Source: Sphagnum magellanicum (Eukaryota > Streptophyta > Sphagnopsida > Sphagnales > Sphagnaceae). Taken from it: a stretch of DNA of 64,000 nucleotides. The DNA lies in the NCBI GenBank assembly GCA_021904315.1, contig CM038920.1, positions 620,001 to 684,000 of the forward strand, written 5' to 3'. Of this stretch, positions 37,830 through 50,804 are shown piece after piece. Each line of letters begins with the position of its first letter. Positions within the stretch are counted from its first letter, which is position 1. The notes below the pieces were generated by a model. The model saw only the letters and a program-made list of their open reading frames with translations. It was not told the origin of the DNA and made no database searches. Made by a program: the position numbers and the translations under genes.

Positions 37830-38985
37830 CTATGGTTGAACCCAAGGCCAAGAAGAAATACAAGACTAGAAAGTAGAAGGAGAAGGAGGACGTTGTGGAA
37901 AAGCTAGTGATGGTAGCCCATACCATGGTGGGTGAAGAGCTTCATGGTGAAGAGCTTCAGGATTTGGTGAAGGAGGCAACACAACCTATTCCACAAAAAC
38001 CCAAGAAAAAAAAAACAGGGAAAGATGAAGCGGGCCCAAGCAAGGCAAAGGCCCATGAGAGGACTCTTTACCCTATCAATCAAAAGAAAGGAGTAAATGA
38101 ATTGAGCATGGGTTCATCGACAAAAACTCTTGTAGCTCCTGAGAAACATAAGGGGAAGGAAAAGGTTTTTGAATCGATTGTGGAGTCGGATGAGCACATC
38201 GACTTCCATTCTTTTGAGTTGACTGGGGATATGAACACTTTCATTGCCCCTTTGGATGGGCCAAAGAATGAAACGGGGGCAAGCAAGCCCTAGAGCGTGT
38301 AGTTGTGGACTAATCTCTTGAAAAGCAAAAGGAGGAAGCTCCCAAGGTGGAAAAATCATCCAAAGAGTTTTTGGCTCTTATGGATGCCTTTTGTATGTTT
38401 GTGGTCCAACAAGGGGAAGCCACAACACAAAACCAAGAAACAACCAAGTTGATGAACTACATTGTGGAAAGGTTGAGTGCCATCAGCGATGACCCAAGTA
38501 GGGGTTTTGCCAAAACAACCATCAAGGCGAGGCTACCAAACTCCTTCATAGGGAAGGAAACCAAAACCAAGCAGGTGCAACCATGGTTACACCAAATAGA
38601 GGCAAATATGGAAACGTATTACCTTGAAATTAACAAGGAGCAAATTTACTTTGTTCAAACCTTGAAAAAATACATATGGGAATGGTGAATGTTGCAAAAG
38701 GAAGAAACATCTAACCTATTCAAAACGCTCACTTGGGGGGATTTTAAATTGTGGTTGGACGGGAAGTTCATACCGCACCACTTGGTGCTTCGAAATGGGA
38801 TGGAGTTCTTGGAACTCACCCCAAGGGAGGATAGGAGCTTGTTGCTCGCCTATGTCCAAGACTTTAATTGCATGCAGACTATGGTCCCATTGAAAGATGA
38901 GTATGTTTGGAAGTTGATCTTCTTGCATGCACTCAAGCCTTGGGTGAAGAAGATTGTCTACCAAAAAACTTGGAGTGAAGACTGA
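37830..38985 (+). pseudogene. gag region of the fossil element
   Basis: Open stretches in this interval have the composition of plant Ty3 gag: a Lys/Pro-rich leader (PKKKKTGKDEAGPSK) and then a helical capsid-like part around 38347-38980. It is a decayed part of the LTR element above and not a host gene. Confidence 0.65.
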
Positions 38986-41900
38986 ATTAGTGGCAAACCC
39001 CATCATGATGCAATTGGCACAAGGTATGGTTAAACCTTCGTTTAATGTAATGTTAGGAGTTGAGTTGTTTTGCAATGGAATTCCATTTTTGGAAAACTTC
39101 ACCCTGTGTGATGTAAATAATTTTGATGTAATTCTAAGGAACACATTTTTGGATACCTACAAAGTATACATCTTCCACAACGAAGGTAGGTTGAAAGTCC
39201 TTGCCAAAAATGGCTTTAAGTTAGTGAACTTATATGCAGATTATGATTTTGCATTGTTAGAAATGGGAGTGAATTTGGTTACTTTAATTAATGAATTAAA
39301 GTTGCCTAATTTTCTTCTTTTGGTGTTTTTGAAAATCTCCCAAGGGAAGCTTAAGCCATAAGGGGTGAGGCAACCCCTTGTTTGTATTTTGAATTCACTT
39401 AATAAATTTTCGGAGGTTCTAACAAACAAACTCCCCAATGTTCCTCCATCTTAGAATGAAGTTGACCATAAAATAAAAGTGGTGCCTATATCAACTCTAC
39501 CGTCTAAGGCACCCCATAGGTTAAACCAAAAGGAATTAAAAGAGTTCAAAAAAATTAACTAACCTCTTTAATCGAAGGTATATTTGGCAAAACAAGTCAC
39601 CTTATGGGGCACTTGTTTTGTTTGTGGATAAAAAGGATAATAAATTAAGAATGTGTATTGACTATCGTACGTTGAATAAAATAACATTAAAGAATAATTA
39701 TCATGTGCTCTACATTGATGATTTGTTAGATGGACTCAATGGGGCAAAATATTTTAGTCTAATTGATCTCAATTCGAAATACTATCAAATCCGCATCATG
39801 GATGAAGATGTAGAAAAATGGCAACGAGGACCAGGTATGGTTCTTATGAGTTCCTAAGGATGCCATTCAAGTTGTGTAATGTTTCATTGACATTCACAAC
39901 CTTCATGAACTCCATTTTCCATGAAAAACTAAATGAGTTCATGATCATGTATATTGATCATATATTGGTGTACTTTAAAATAGTGGAGGAACATGTGGAG
40001 CATTTAGAATATGTTTTGAATAAGCTCTAAGAAAACCATTTTTTTACAAATAGGGCAAAGTGAATTTGCTAAGGAGGAGATTGATTTCCTAGGGCATATT
40101 TTGTCATGGGAATGGGTGAAACTCGACCCTAAGAAGTTGAAAGTCATAAGAAATTGGTAAAGGCAAATCATAATCAAAGGAATTCAATCCTTCTTGAGCC
40201 GAACTAACTTTTATTGAAAGTTTATAAAAGTTTTTTCACAAGTAGCAAAACCACTTTCGAACCATTTGAAGTCCACACCAATGTGAGCAACTTCGTAATC
40301 AGAAGGGTGCTCATGCAAAATGGACATTCAATTGCATTTGAAAACAAAAAGTTATATGGGGTTCAACTATGATGGCCAACTCATGAAAAAGAATTATATG
40401 TTGTCATGTGTTGCTTGAAAGCGTGGCAACATTATTTGAAGATGCATAAGACCAAGGTTTACATGGATAACATATCTTTGTAATATTTTGAAATGTAACC
40501 AAAACCCTCAATCAAAGCATATAGATTTATAAAGAGATTGGGAGGAATTCCAAATGGAAAAACCATAAAACCAAGACCTAGACATTAAAAACCACCTTCC
40601 AAGGTGAAAGTAGCCTAGAACATAAGATAAAGGAAGATTACATGTAAGATCCGTTTGTTCAATGTTATTTCAAAGAATTGGCTGAACAACAAAAGGTGAA
40701 AGGCATCACTTTAAAGGAAAGGCTACTTATATGGAAGTAGTCTCGAATTTATGTGCTAATAAGGAAGTTGCACACATAAATAATGCAAGAAAAACATGAT
40801 GTGCCCATGGCAAAGCATTCTAAGGAAAAAACCACAAGAATGGCCATAGGATAGAGATTTTATTGGCCCAAAATGAAACAAGATGTAGAGCATTTTGTGT
40901 GCACTTGTGTTAAGTGTCAAATCACAAAGTCCATAAACAAAAAAAAAAATGGGCTATATAGACCTCTTTCAACTCCAAACAAACCATGCAAAAATATTTC
41001 CATGGACTTCATGACCCATCTACCTAAGTGGAATGGGATGGATGTCATCCTTGTGGTAGTTGATCGATTTTCTAACTTGGTGAAAATGGTTCCACCTAAA
41101 ACAATTGTGACAACTTTTGATTTAGTGAAATTGTTTTTCGATATGTGGGTCAAGCATCATAGGATGCCACAATTTATCATCAATGATAAAAATGCCAAGT
41201 TTATAACAGGCTTCTAGAAGCATTTGTTTTGTTTTAAAAGGTGGGGATGGAATTGTCATTTAGTACAACATTCCTCCCATAAACCAATGGCCAAATAGAG
41301 AGGGCCAATGGCGTGTTAAACCAATACCTCAGAATTGCTCAAAAGGATTGGGGTGAACATTTAGGCCTAATGGAATTTTGTTATAACTCCATAACACATT
41401 CAGTAACAAAGATGTCTCTGTTTGAATTAATGTTGGGAAGGAAAACCAAGAAAATAATGGATTTAGCCATTCCCATGGGACATAAAGATCACTCCAAGGA
41501 AGTTATGGAAATGTTCAAGGGGCATAAAGAAAAATATGCCTAAGCCAAGAAGCTCTTAGAGTAAGTTCAAAAGTGGTATGAAAAACATGCCAATAAAACA
41601 CAAAGGCATGTTGAATTTGAGATTGGGCAACACGTGTGGTTAAACATCTGGGATTTTAAGATGTTTGACAAATTCACCCCACGTTTCATTATTAAATATG
41701 AAGGGCCTTATGAGATTTTGCATAAATCGCATCCTAACGTGTACACCCTGAAGTTATAAGTTAATTTTGTGGCACATTTTACTTTTCACGTTTCAAAACT
41801 TAAGTTGTTTTTATGTGATGACCAAAGACCAAACTAAAAGCACAAAGTGCAATCGAAATTGATGTCATTGAACACAAACTAGTTGAAATTGAAAGCATAT

Positions 41901-42010
41901 TTCGAGTGAGGCAAACTTACCTTAGAGGTAAAAAAATATTTGGTGAAATACAAGGATTATCATCATCAAGAAACAGTATGGATGAAGCCTATCCACTTGG
42001 ACCATTTGCC
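38986..42010 (+). pseudogene. pol region of the fossil element
   Basis: In order: a protease-like region (about 38990-39360), reverse transcriptase (about 39540-40100, with [12 protein letters not shown] and [14 protein letters not shown]), an RNase H region (about 40200-40560), an integrase zinc-binding part (near 40870-40925) and core (about 40960-41480, with SMDFMTHLPKW), and a chromodomain-like tail. Order and motifs place it in Ty3/Gypsy. It is broken throughout. Confidence 0.8.
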
Positions 42011-42774
42011 ATAAATGGTAAACAAGTTTGAACATGAATAGGGTTATAAACTTAGAGTGGAGAGGCTTGAAAGAAAAAGAAAAACCCACTCACAAACGAC
42101 TTAAGTGTTGATGAAGACATCAACTTCTAAAATGGGGGAGAGCACCCACAATATTAACTACTCACTAAAATGAAGGTTAAGGGTTTTTGTGAATGTGATC
42201 GACTACGAAAAGGCTAAGGTTTATGTGGAGTTAATGGCTGAGATAGGCAAAGGAGTGGCAACCAATGGAATTGGATTTGGAGTTGAATTTGAATTGAAAA
42301 ACTCCAAGGCTCAATCAAGTGAAATCGAAGTGGTCGTGCATTCAAATAAAATGGCATGTCCCTGAGTGGAAAAATCAAATTCCCTACGCATGAACTCACG
42401 ACTCATGTCTTAGTTGGGTAAAAGGGATTTGGATTGTAGAGCCGAGTCCAACACCATCTATTGGCGGGTTTGTAACCTTCATCTAGCATGGCAAGTGGAA
42501 TTCTTAAGCTAAAACTCAAAGTGAACTCTGAAGATGAAAGAAACGATGGTTGAATAAAGGGGATTTGATGGAAGACACTATGTGAACGCACTAGGTGAAA
42601 ATAGAATACACACTTAGTAAAACCTCTTGCGCTAATAACACAAAGACATAGTGTGAATGGGCTTTATTAATGAAAAAATAGCTAATCCGAAAATGGGTTG
42701 AGAGAAAGGAGATGATGAAAGTGCCAAGGGCAATCAACTTGGGAAACATCAACGAGGATGTTGACATCTTTAAA

Positions 42775-42785
42775 GTGAGGGAGAA
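42775..42785 (+). promoter_or_regulatory. Polypurine tract
   Basis: GTGAGGGAGAA lies directly before the 3' LTR, as expected for the plus-strand primer of an LTR element. Confidence 0.6.
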
Positions 42786-43279
42786 TGACATGCCTTTATA
42801 GGCGAACCTTCAAATGTGGGGGACTCGTTTATTTGAAGCCCAAGTTCGGACTGCCATGGGGCAGTCGTTGTGGTGACTTGGGTTATGAGTCTAAGTGTTG
42901 GGTTGGGTTTGATTCCTAGTTAATTGGACATGTTTACGAGCCACATAGGTGTTGGTAAATGAGGGTTTGAGGAAGTGAGCCTAGGGCACTGGCTTCAGAG
43001 TTCTAAATTTTGGAACTAAGTGAAATTTGTGGTTAGGTTGGAAAACGGGAGATGGTAATCTTGGGCAACAAGGCCTTAGAGCACTTAGGAAGTTTGTAAT
43101 GAGTATTAGTCCCACCCATTTAGAGGTTGGGGTTAGCCCAAGGTAATGAAGTAAGCCTAAATGCCAAAGCTTCACCAAGTGTGTGATTTTCCATGTGTAG
43201 GTAGTGTAGGTGTTTAAGGTAACACAAGAATGGAATGAAGGAATGTTGGAATGGCACCAAGTCGTAAATGAAAGTGATA
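42786..43279 (+). repeat. 3' LTR of the Ty3/Gypsy fossil
   Basis: Partner of 37262-37719 and slightly longer owing to small length differences. Followed directly by CTTCC, the same five bases that precede the 5' LTR. Confidence 0.8.
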
Positions 43280-43284
43280 CTTCC

Positions 43285-44535
43285 CCTACATAACAAAAAA
43301 TGGTGAAAAATTATGGCATGAAAACCAAGGTGAGGCCTGACAACTAAAAATCTCCCACTTGAAAATCAAGGCAACACCTTACAATTGATAATCCTTCACT
43401 TTAGGTTGGAGTAAGAAATTATAGTTTGTAAGGCGCCCCCAATTTGCCTTGTGCAAATTCCCTAGAGTTTATAGAGTTTATTATGTGTAGGATAAGGCCC
43501 TTGAATAAAGGGATAAAAGTAAGTGCATGCAAGATGCCATAGTCAAGTGTGAACCTTATCCTAGCATTCGCACCTTAGCCGACATTTGTTACTGTTAACC
43601 CAATGTGAGCAAATTGATTTTCTGATCTTACGTAACTCAAAGATTTGGTACCTCTAATGTGATTCAAACCAAAAAAAGGAGCTATCATAACTAACATTTC
43701 ACAGAATTCCTCCCTTTAACAATTGAGATATTTAAATACAGAAGCAAGCTGATATGTTTTTACACGCCTATGCCAATGTCATTTGGAGTTTGAAATGATA
43801 AAGGGCCTTCATCTTTATATCTTGGTTACTTTTCTTTGTCAAAAATTTCAATCACAATGCAATTGATGCAAGCATCTTCCATCTAAGGTCAAGCAATAGC
43901 CCTAGGCTTAACTTCCCGACTTCCACCCCTTCAAAACACACCTCCCATCGCCATGGCAGACCTATTGCAGGCAATTGATTTTTGACATGGAAAAATAAGA
44001 CTGACCTACTACAGGTGATCAGTTTATTAAATAAAAGTGATTCTATCTAAGGTGAATTGAAGGTTAACCACTGGTTCAGGTTAGCAAGAAGTGATCCAAA
44101 ATCACATCCGTTTTTCATAAATAGAACCAAAACCAGAACTAGAATAATTTTCTTAGAACCAGACCCAAAATCAGATTCTCAATTTCACTAATGTGTGAAA
44201 CTGGAACTGAGGTGGTCCAAATTCTTTTTTCAGAACCAGAGTTTCTTCACAAAAGTAAAAAACTGCCCAACACTCATAAGAACGAAGAACCCTCCAAATG
44301 AAATATATGCTCTCCCTATGATGGAGAGCTAAATTACACTTCCATTTTACACTCAACTTTTCTGGCAATACTTTAAAGTATCAAACTCAGGGTCAACAAG
44401 TATTGAAAAGACAAGTGGGCAGGGTGAACCAGCACCCATGTTTTTAGCTTGACCTTTTAAAGTGAGGCCTCTTAGTGGCCATATTAAGCTCAAAAAATGT
44501 TGGATTTGAACTCAGAGACCCTAATTTAGTCATGA
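43285..44535. other. Intergenic stretch; possible minus-strand SINE head
   Basis: No gene is seen. Near 44502-44522 the minus strand reads GTCTCTGAGTTCAAATCC, a box B-like motif, but a convincing box A is lacking, so a decayed tRNA-derived SINE is only a possibility. Confidence 0.3.
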
Positions 44536-44826
44536 GCAGTACTTTTCTTTTGCCAAAATTTTGTCAAATTTTCACATGACAAATATGAATTCAACCTATA
44601 AAAAAATATTTTCATGGAAAAAATGACCCAAATTGGCAAGATTTCAAAGGAAAAAAAAAATGCAAATCTCCAGATTTTTATGATAAGTTCCTGTAGGTAG
44701 TCAAGAATATAGAAAGATTCTGATTTTTCTCTGCTTTCGTATCTAGTATGTAGCCAAATCTGTCTAAATCATCTTATGGATGATTGCCACTTTAATTACA
44801 TCACAGAATTGAAAAAAAAAAAACCT
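44536..44826 (+). repeat. Interspersed repeat family (member 5)
   Basis: Starts GCAGTACTTTTCTTTTGCC, contains ATGAATTCAACCTATA, ATTTTCATGGAAAAAATGACCC, TCCTGTAGGTAGTCAAGAAT and TATGTAGCCAAAT, and ends ACATCACAGAATTGAAAAAA. Confidence 0.65.
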
Positions 44827-44887
44827 CCGCACATGGGATATTTGTAATATTTAGAAATGATTTTGGGATTTTTACCATGGTACCAAC

Positions 44888-45174
44888 CAGTGTTTCTTTT
44901 CTTGGCAAATGTTTTTGCCAAATTTTGACCTGAAAAATATGATTTCAACCTATACAAAGGATTTTTCATGAGAAAAATGGCCCAAATTCCCCAGATTCCA
45001 ATTTCTAAAAATTCCAAATTGCCAGTCTTATGATAACTTCCAGAAGGTAGCTACGAATACAAAAAGATTCCCTTTTTTTCTACCTTCATATCTATTATGT
45101 ATCCAAATTTTGCAAAATCATTTTCTTGATGGTTGCCCACTTTGGCTACATTACAAAATCCTTGAAAGAAACCC
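44888..45174 (+). repeat. Interspersed repeat family (member 6)
   Basis: Starts CAGTGTTTCTTTTCTTGGC, contains ACCTGAAAAATATGATTTC, ACAAAGGATTTTTCATGAG, CCAGAAGGTAGCTACGAATA and GGCTACATTACAAAATCC. It lies only about 60 bases after member 5 in the same orientation, so the two form a loose tandem. Confidence 0.65.
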
Positions 45175-47484
45175 TGGTTCCAACATGCATGTGGTGGGTT
45201 CACCCAAGGGAAGAAGTCGAGCATATTATAGTTATCCACAAAGTCACAAAACCCAGAACTTGCCTTAAAGCTCTGATCATGACATCATGACACAAGATCG
45301 AGTTGCAAGGCAACTTCACAAACTACTCACAATAGAAGAGAGAGAAAGGTTTTTTTTTCTAAATCTGGTTGAATGAATGTCTTCAAAAGTTCAGGTTCAG
45401 ATGCAATTTTGTGCCACGTCCAGATGTCACCCGGACATTCAATTATATGCACCAACTCTAGTTTTCCATTGTGAATCTAGTTCAACAACCGAATGTGTAC
45501 AATTAAGAGAAATATAACACCTAATTCACCAACTCTAGGCTAACTTGGTTGTGGACAACTAAAAAGTGGACATCTCAAGTTCGTTGGATGTCTATTAAAA
45601 GTTCCAATTTCTAATGAAACTTCCAATTCTGAGATGCACTGACTTAGTTGATTCCACATGTCTGCTTCACATTCTCCTTAATCCACAATGGCTCTTTCTA
45701 GAACCTTCAACAACCCAATGGCTCTTTCTAGAACCTTCAACAACCCAATGTGCCTACTACTATACAGAGAATTCTACCACCTTAAAAAAACCTTTTTTTT
45801 TTTCTTGTGGACTTCTAAGTTGAACCTTTTTCAGAATTGTCTCAATCACCCAAATCTCCTTGTAGAAGTGCAACAATGTGGCTTTGGGCCAGCCATGAAA
45901 GCTTTGTTGTGAACCTAATTTCCTCTGTTCAAAGGAAGTAATTTGCTTAGATCGTCGTGCCCATTCTCATTGGTTGGGAGGAAGAAGGAGAGACCAGCTA
46001 GATATGCCAGATCTACTTCCAAGTGTATTATTATCCAATCATAATTCCATTGGAAGGATCTGAAGTATCAACTTCCAACTGTATTACTCTCCAATCATGC
46101 GTAACAAGGAGTGGTTGAGGGAGCTTGAATGAATGAGAGTTCAAGACCCCTTCGAGAAGAAAATAAATAAATAGATAAATCATTTTTATTTGATGGTTGC
46201 CACAATATAAGTACCACTTAAGGTGCTTTTTTCCCTTCATTGCATAGAGCTGATCTTTGAAAGGAGATTGTGCTTTTGTGCTACCTACTAATACTACACA
46301 TTGTTGTTGTAGCAATGCATATGATAAGAGACTCTCATAGTGTTTGCAGCCTTAGTTGGATATGTTGTTGACTAGTGGCTTCTTCCTTCCTCCCATCCTT
46401 TCCTGGAAGATCCATTGCTAGACAATTGTAATAATAATTGGAGGGCTTGTGGGAGTCAACATAGAGCCTGAGGGTAATACAAGGGTTGGATACATCTTCA
46501 TTAAGCAAGTACCAGCCATGGCTGAAAACCTTAAAGGAACCTGATTTTTTCTTAACATTTGCTATGGTCCTCAAGATGGGCTCCATTGGCCACTTACTAT
46601 TTTAGTTTAATCTGCTAATTCCAAACCTTTGAAAATGAATTTCAGTTCTGAGCTCTATCTATATATGAAGATAGGTGTTTGTTTCTTTTGTTTGTTTGGA
46701 TGTGATTATGCTTGAACCTTACTTCCCAAATAGTGGGCCCATTGCTCTTCTTCACTGGCAAACCCTTGACATGGTGATGTGTGCAATTTTTGGATCAACA
46801 AAGCAAAAGTTATTGAATCTAAAGTGACTTGTGTCATTAAAAGTTAATTTAAAATTTTGAAAATGGTTTTTTCCACAATTTTGTTCCATGAGGTCTCTGA
46901 AGTTAAACTTGTATTGGGGGCATGTGACCTTAACAAGAGGTTAAATATACTTGTGCCAACTGCACACGGACCCACTTAGAGGTATATGGAGGTTCCAGGT
47001 GAATTTGTTTTACTCAATATGCATGGATAATCACATCTTTTATCATTGATGACAATATTGACTCATGGTCTTATCTAGAGTATGAGTTATGATTTTCTAA
47101 ACCCTATTTATCCTTTAAGATTCCACCCAAAATGATAATCAAAGCTGGTATAAGTGGGTTGAGTATAAAGTCTAATAGTATGGTTGTTAAGGGGGGATGA
47201 TTATGAAAACATTTTCTATGGAATTCAAACCCTAATTGCCTCACTCCTTTCACTGACCCGCCTATATGTGTAGAGCCTAGGTTGAGAGCATTACCAAAAT
47301 AAGAGCACACGAGGTGATAGCTGAGTGCAGGCCCAATTTTGGTAAGGCCCTCGACCGAGACATAAAGCTCCATGCTCTTGGATGAAAAAATATGCTTTAT
47401 AGGGTTACCTCCAGATACACTGCAAAATTTCTGGTAAGTAATTACAAATATGAAAAAGTAAATTAACATGTGACTCTTTATAAT
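45175..47484. other. Intergenic stretch without a recognised gene
   Basis: Contains the 30-bp tandem duplication at 45685-45744. The minus-strand 121-codon frame at 47104-47469 is unrecognised. No RNA gene seen. Confidence 0.4.
45685..45744. repeat. 30-bp perfect tandem duplication
   Basis: A unit starting AATGGCTCTTTCTAGAACC and ending CAACAACCC occurs twice with no differences, followed by AATG of a third. A perfect copy implies a recent event. Confidence 0.85.
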
Positions 47485-47660
47485 TTGGTTGAGTTCAATT
47501 CAATTGAATATAAATGCAATCAAGTTTGGATTTAAATTTTTAATTCAATTTAGAAATTTCAATTCAATTCAATTTGAATTCATTTAAATTTGGACCTAAT
47601 TAAATTTGAAATTTGAATTCAATTCCACTCAATTTTGATCCAATTCAAGTTGCATGCAAT
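47485..47660. repeat. AATTCAATT-rich low-complexity tract
   Basis: AATTCAATT, AATTTGAATT and related palindromic words fill this interval at irregular spacing. It is able to form many small hairpins. No coding content. Confidence 0.6.
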
Positions 47661-48003
47661 GTCACTCAATATTTTCATCTGTATAGAACTTAATGTTTCG
47701 TCATTTCATTGTTGCTAGTAATTTGCAGTAGTGCAGAGCTCAAGTCTGATAACAGGTTATTGTTATAATCACCTACCCAAAACAAAGTGGGGTAATCAGA
47801 AGTGTTGCAGCAAAGTATAAGTTAGAACTTAAAGATGCATTTCTTTGATGTTGTGGTCAATCAATTGAAGGTTCCAGGGTTCCCTTAAACTGGGTGCGGT
47901 TTCCACCAATTTTGAACTTTTTATTTCAGTTGTGTCTGATCAAATCATACCTAGAAATTCTAGCATTTGCATCTGCAATTAGAGCAAAAAACCCATCACC
48001 AAA

Positions 48004-48762
48004 CTACTTTTGTATCCAGCCATTTCCTATTTCATAAGCATCATCTTCAACAGATATATTTGTAATGTAAGCAGCTGATCCCATTTGTAACAAGCAGCTG
48101 ATCAAGCAATGGCTCCAGGCCCCTCGTGACGAGTCCAAATCAGCATCAGTTACAATAGGAAGTGTTCCATGGAGTTCCCAAAAAATTGAACTCACAGTTC
48201 TCAGTAACACCTGGTCAACATTCCTCAAAACATGGGACCAAATGAAAACTACATCCTTCTGTATTCTCTCCCTTACAGGCAGAGCCAAAAAATGGGGTAT
48301 CACATTCAAGATTTCTGAAATCCAGCAGTCTGTTGAAGAGGCAGTCCATTGATTCATGCCTCACGACATGAATCCTGCTCTTACAGACCTCATGAATTGA
48401 TTGCATAAATATTCCACTGAACTGCACAAAAGGCTACAAAAAACCTCACTTGACAGAGAGATATCACAATCAATAAACAATTTGCTCTTACCAAATTGGT
48501 GAAGTTGGTGGATCCTGATTGAATGTTCTTTTCAATCTCCTATTTAGCAGCCATAGATGGACAGATGAAATGTCAAACCTACCACCCAAAAGCTGTGAAG
48601 CTAGCAAGATTGGCAGAGCTGAGAATAGAGCTACAATTCCTTTCCCATTTGTGTTGGTTTGAATGCTACTGCAACTCCAAAGTGATTGCTCTGCAGAAAG
48701 AAAATCAGCAGAATGAGGTTTATTTAGCATATCAGTTCAGCTCTCCCCCTTCAACAGCATAA
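48004..48762 (-). other. Unassigned coding-looking region on the minus strand
   Basis: Three minus-strand stretches look like protein. A frame at about 48730-48493 reads ALFSALPILLASQLLGGRFD. A splice-like donor at 48492|48491 (TTTG|GTAAG) and acceptor before 48421 (TTTTGTGCAG) would join TNL to FSGIFMQSIHEVCKSRIHVV in phase. A second frame at about 48357-48004 reads RERIQKDVVFIWSHVLRNVD and on to a stop. The last two overlap in different frames near 48310, so the region is either a gene with an undetected small intron or a frameshifted pseudogene. Helical, Leu/Val-rich composition could suit a HEAT-type scaffold, but I do not recognise the family. It lies downstream of the lipoate-ligase-like gene on the same strand. 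Confidence 0.35.
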
Positions 48763-49458
48763 TTACTTATTGCTAAACTTTAAAAAAACCTTTCTCTGGA
48801 CTGCATCTCTACAGAAATGTAATGGCCAGGTCCATTATTAAAGCCTGATTTTGTGAGACAAAAATATTCTATACTCTAAAATGCAACTACTTTTCTGATT
48901 CTAGAACAATGGAGTTTGCATTGCAGACTCTTCCTGTACAATTTCTAACTTGCAAAATCAGTCTGCTGCACCAAATAGAAGTAACTGTCTGGGATGTACA
49001 TGAGATGTCTCTTCAAAGGAGCAGAATGAGAAGAAGACTGAAAATGGAGCTGGCAGTGGACACCCCAAGACACTTGGTGAAAGAAAGAAGAAGCACCTGA
49101 TTTTGCAGCAGGGACTTGGTCAGTTTGAGTGGACTTGGAGAGTGGCTATGCCCATGCCAACTTAATCCACCACCAACTCCCTGGACAGGAAATTGCAGTC
49201 TCTGATGGATCATTCCAAGGATTACTTCATAATTGCTGCAATAAGCTTGTCCTTTGACTGACTTCTACCTACTCCATATCCATCTATATGTGCTAAAGAA
49301 TAGTATCAAACATCATAAGAACTTTGGCCCAATTTCTTCTGGAATAAAAGGAATCATGGCATACAGAACCATAGTGGACATCATCACATTGATTCAGCTA
49401 TCTGCAGTCTGTAACCAGTAAATAGACTTTCAGACATGTTGCCACCATTTGTGCTGAA
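48763..49458. other. Spacer 3' of the lipoate-ligase-like gene
   Basis: Presumed 3' UTR and spacer. Short frames here have no recognisable content. Confidence 0.35.
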
Positions 49459-50804
49459 TTAGCCTTTTACAATCAAGGGCATGATTGACCGTTGCAGATC
49501 AGCAGTGGTAAAGACTTGAGTGCTGGTGATGTGAGGAACTGACGATGGTTGAGTCTTCTCAACCTCATCCAAGCTAATCTCTTGAAGACAAAACTGTTGC
49601 TCAAAAGCTTTCACAATATAGTCCGCAAATGCTTCACGTGATGGCATGTAATCCTTTAAGCGGCAGATGAAGTCAGAGTGGGGCCGAGCCTGTGTCCCAA
49701 GCATGAAAAGAAAAACACATTACATTCTTTGTTGTCTACCTTATGCAGGTGGGCTTCAGCAGAAAATAGCTGCAACTCAAAACTGTAGCTAATTTTGCAG
49801 CAAGGTTTTGCAATCGTCAACAGGAGCTAGATCCCTGTTGAGATGTAGCCTCTCTTACTTGAGGGTGGTTTTGAATCTCCATTATTTTACAACTATTTTG
49901 CTTCTAGTTTAGTGAATGAAATGATGTGAGTGCAAAGAAGCAGAAGAAACTCACAAGCCGATAAGTAGGTGCCCGCTCAGGAAGCTTCAAGTATGCCATC
50001 CGGAAGTCCTGATAGTCCCATAAGAATGATGTATGATGAAGAAACCGGTCTTTGATAATTGATTGAGCATTGCCTCCAAATTTTCTGTCTCCCAACACAT
50101 AATCTGCAGCCACATTGTTGAACCCATCAAAGAAGAGACACAGACACAGACACAGGGAGAATTGAAGGAGGAAAGGATCATGGCACTTTGCAGAATCCAT
50201 ACTAGGGATTTAGGATTAAGGTTCCGCAGTTGTTTATTACCGTGCTCTTGGAGGCGGAACCTGGGGACAGTTTGGAAAGCTGGCAGGTACAAGTGCTCTG
50301 TCCATTCCATTATGGGACGAGGATAAAGGTCAGGTAGAGTCACAGCATCTCGCCGGCAAATGAGCGTCACAAAGACAGTGTCAGTGTCGACTATGACTGT
50401 CCCACCACCACTAAAGCGACGGATCACAGGTATATTGTCCTGCAGCACTGCTTTCACATCCAGCAGCTTCTCAGGCTTCCTGCAACATGGAATAGGAAAG
50501 CTTTCTCTAAAAACTTCAACCCAATTCCAGGCCAAAACCCTAAACCTCAGAAATTGCAAAATACCACTCCCACCACCATCACCATTGCCATAACCAGTGA
50601 GAAGGTAAATAATGGGAAGCAACAGATCTGAATGAAGGAAGATGGTTACCCAGAAATTCCAACAACAATAGCAGGAGGATTGGTGCCTTGGTTGATGAGG
50701 CACCAGTTGTGGGTTGTTGTTCGAAGAAGCCGCTCCTCCAAGTACAATTGCTGCAGTATAGGGAATCCCTGCAACCGCAGCAGCTTCATCACCGGCCTCA
50801 CCAT
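49459..50804 (-). CDS. Lipoate-protein ligase A-like protein, four exons
   Basis: Exons on the minus strand are 50804-50650, 50479-50241, 50103-49955 and 49689-49459 (257 residues). Junctions are GT-AG and the frame runs through all four. The product has the BPL/LplA/LipB transferase fold: LQQLYLEERLLR near residue 17, NWCLINQGTNPPAIVVG, the lipoate-pocket motif RRFSGGGTVIVD (residues 72-83), YPRPIMEW, GDRKFGGNAQS (conserved lysine K139), HHTSFLWDY and YLKLPERAP. It most resembles the plant cytosolic-type lipoate-ligase-like family. Lipoylation of 2-oxoacid dehydrogenase or glycine cleavage subunits is the family role; activity of this subgroup is uncertain. No clear organelle targeting peptide is visible. 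The first ATG in frame is at 50804, but M6 is also possible. It is divergent from eS30. Confidence 0.88.

Larger units (their letters stand above)
37262..43279 (+). mobile_element. Ty3/Gypsy LTR retrotransposon fossil, chromovirus-like
   Basis: A 6-kb element with LTRs at both ends, both starting TGACATGCC, and a CTTCC target duplication at 37257-37261 and 43280-43284. Parts lie in the Ty3 order: gag-like, protease region, reverse transcriptase with RNase H region, integrase (zinc-binding then core), then a chromodomain-like stretch at about 41880-42000. It is broken: well over ten disabling changes are spread along it, so it cannot make its proteins. By eye, roughly a fifth of aligned LTR positions differ, which at usual plant rates suggests an age on the order of ten million years or more. 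Confidence 0.85.

Noticed and set aside
47104-47469. 121-codon minus-strand frame with a hydrophobic start
   Set aside because: It looked slightly protein-like (THIGGSVKGVRQLGFEF), but no family, splice context or ATG-proximal signal supports it.
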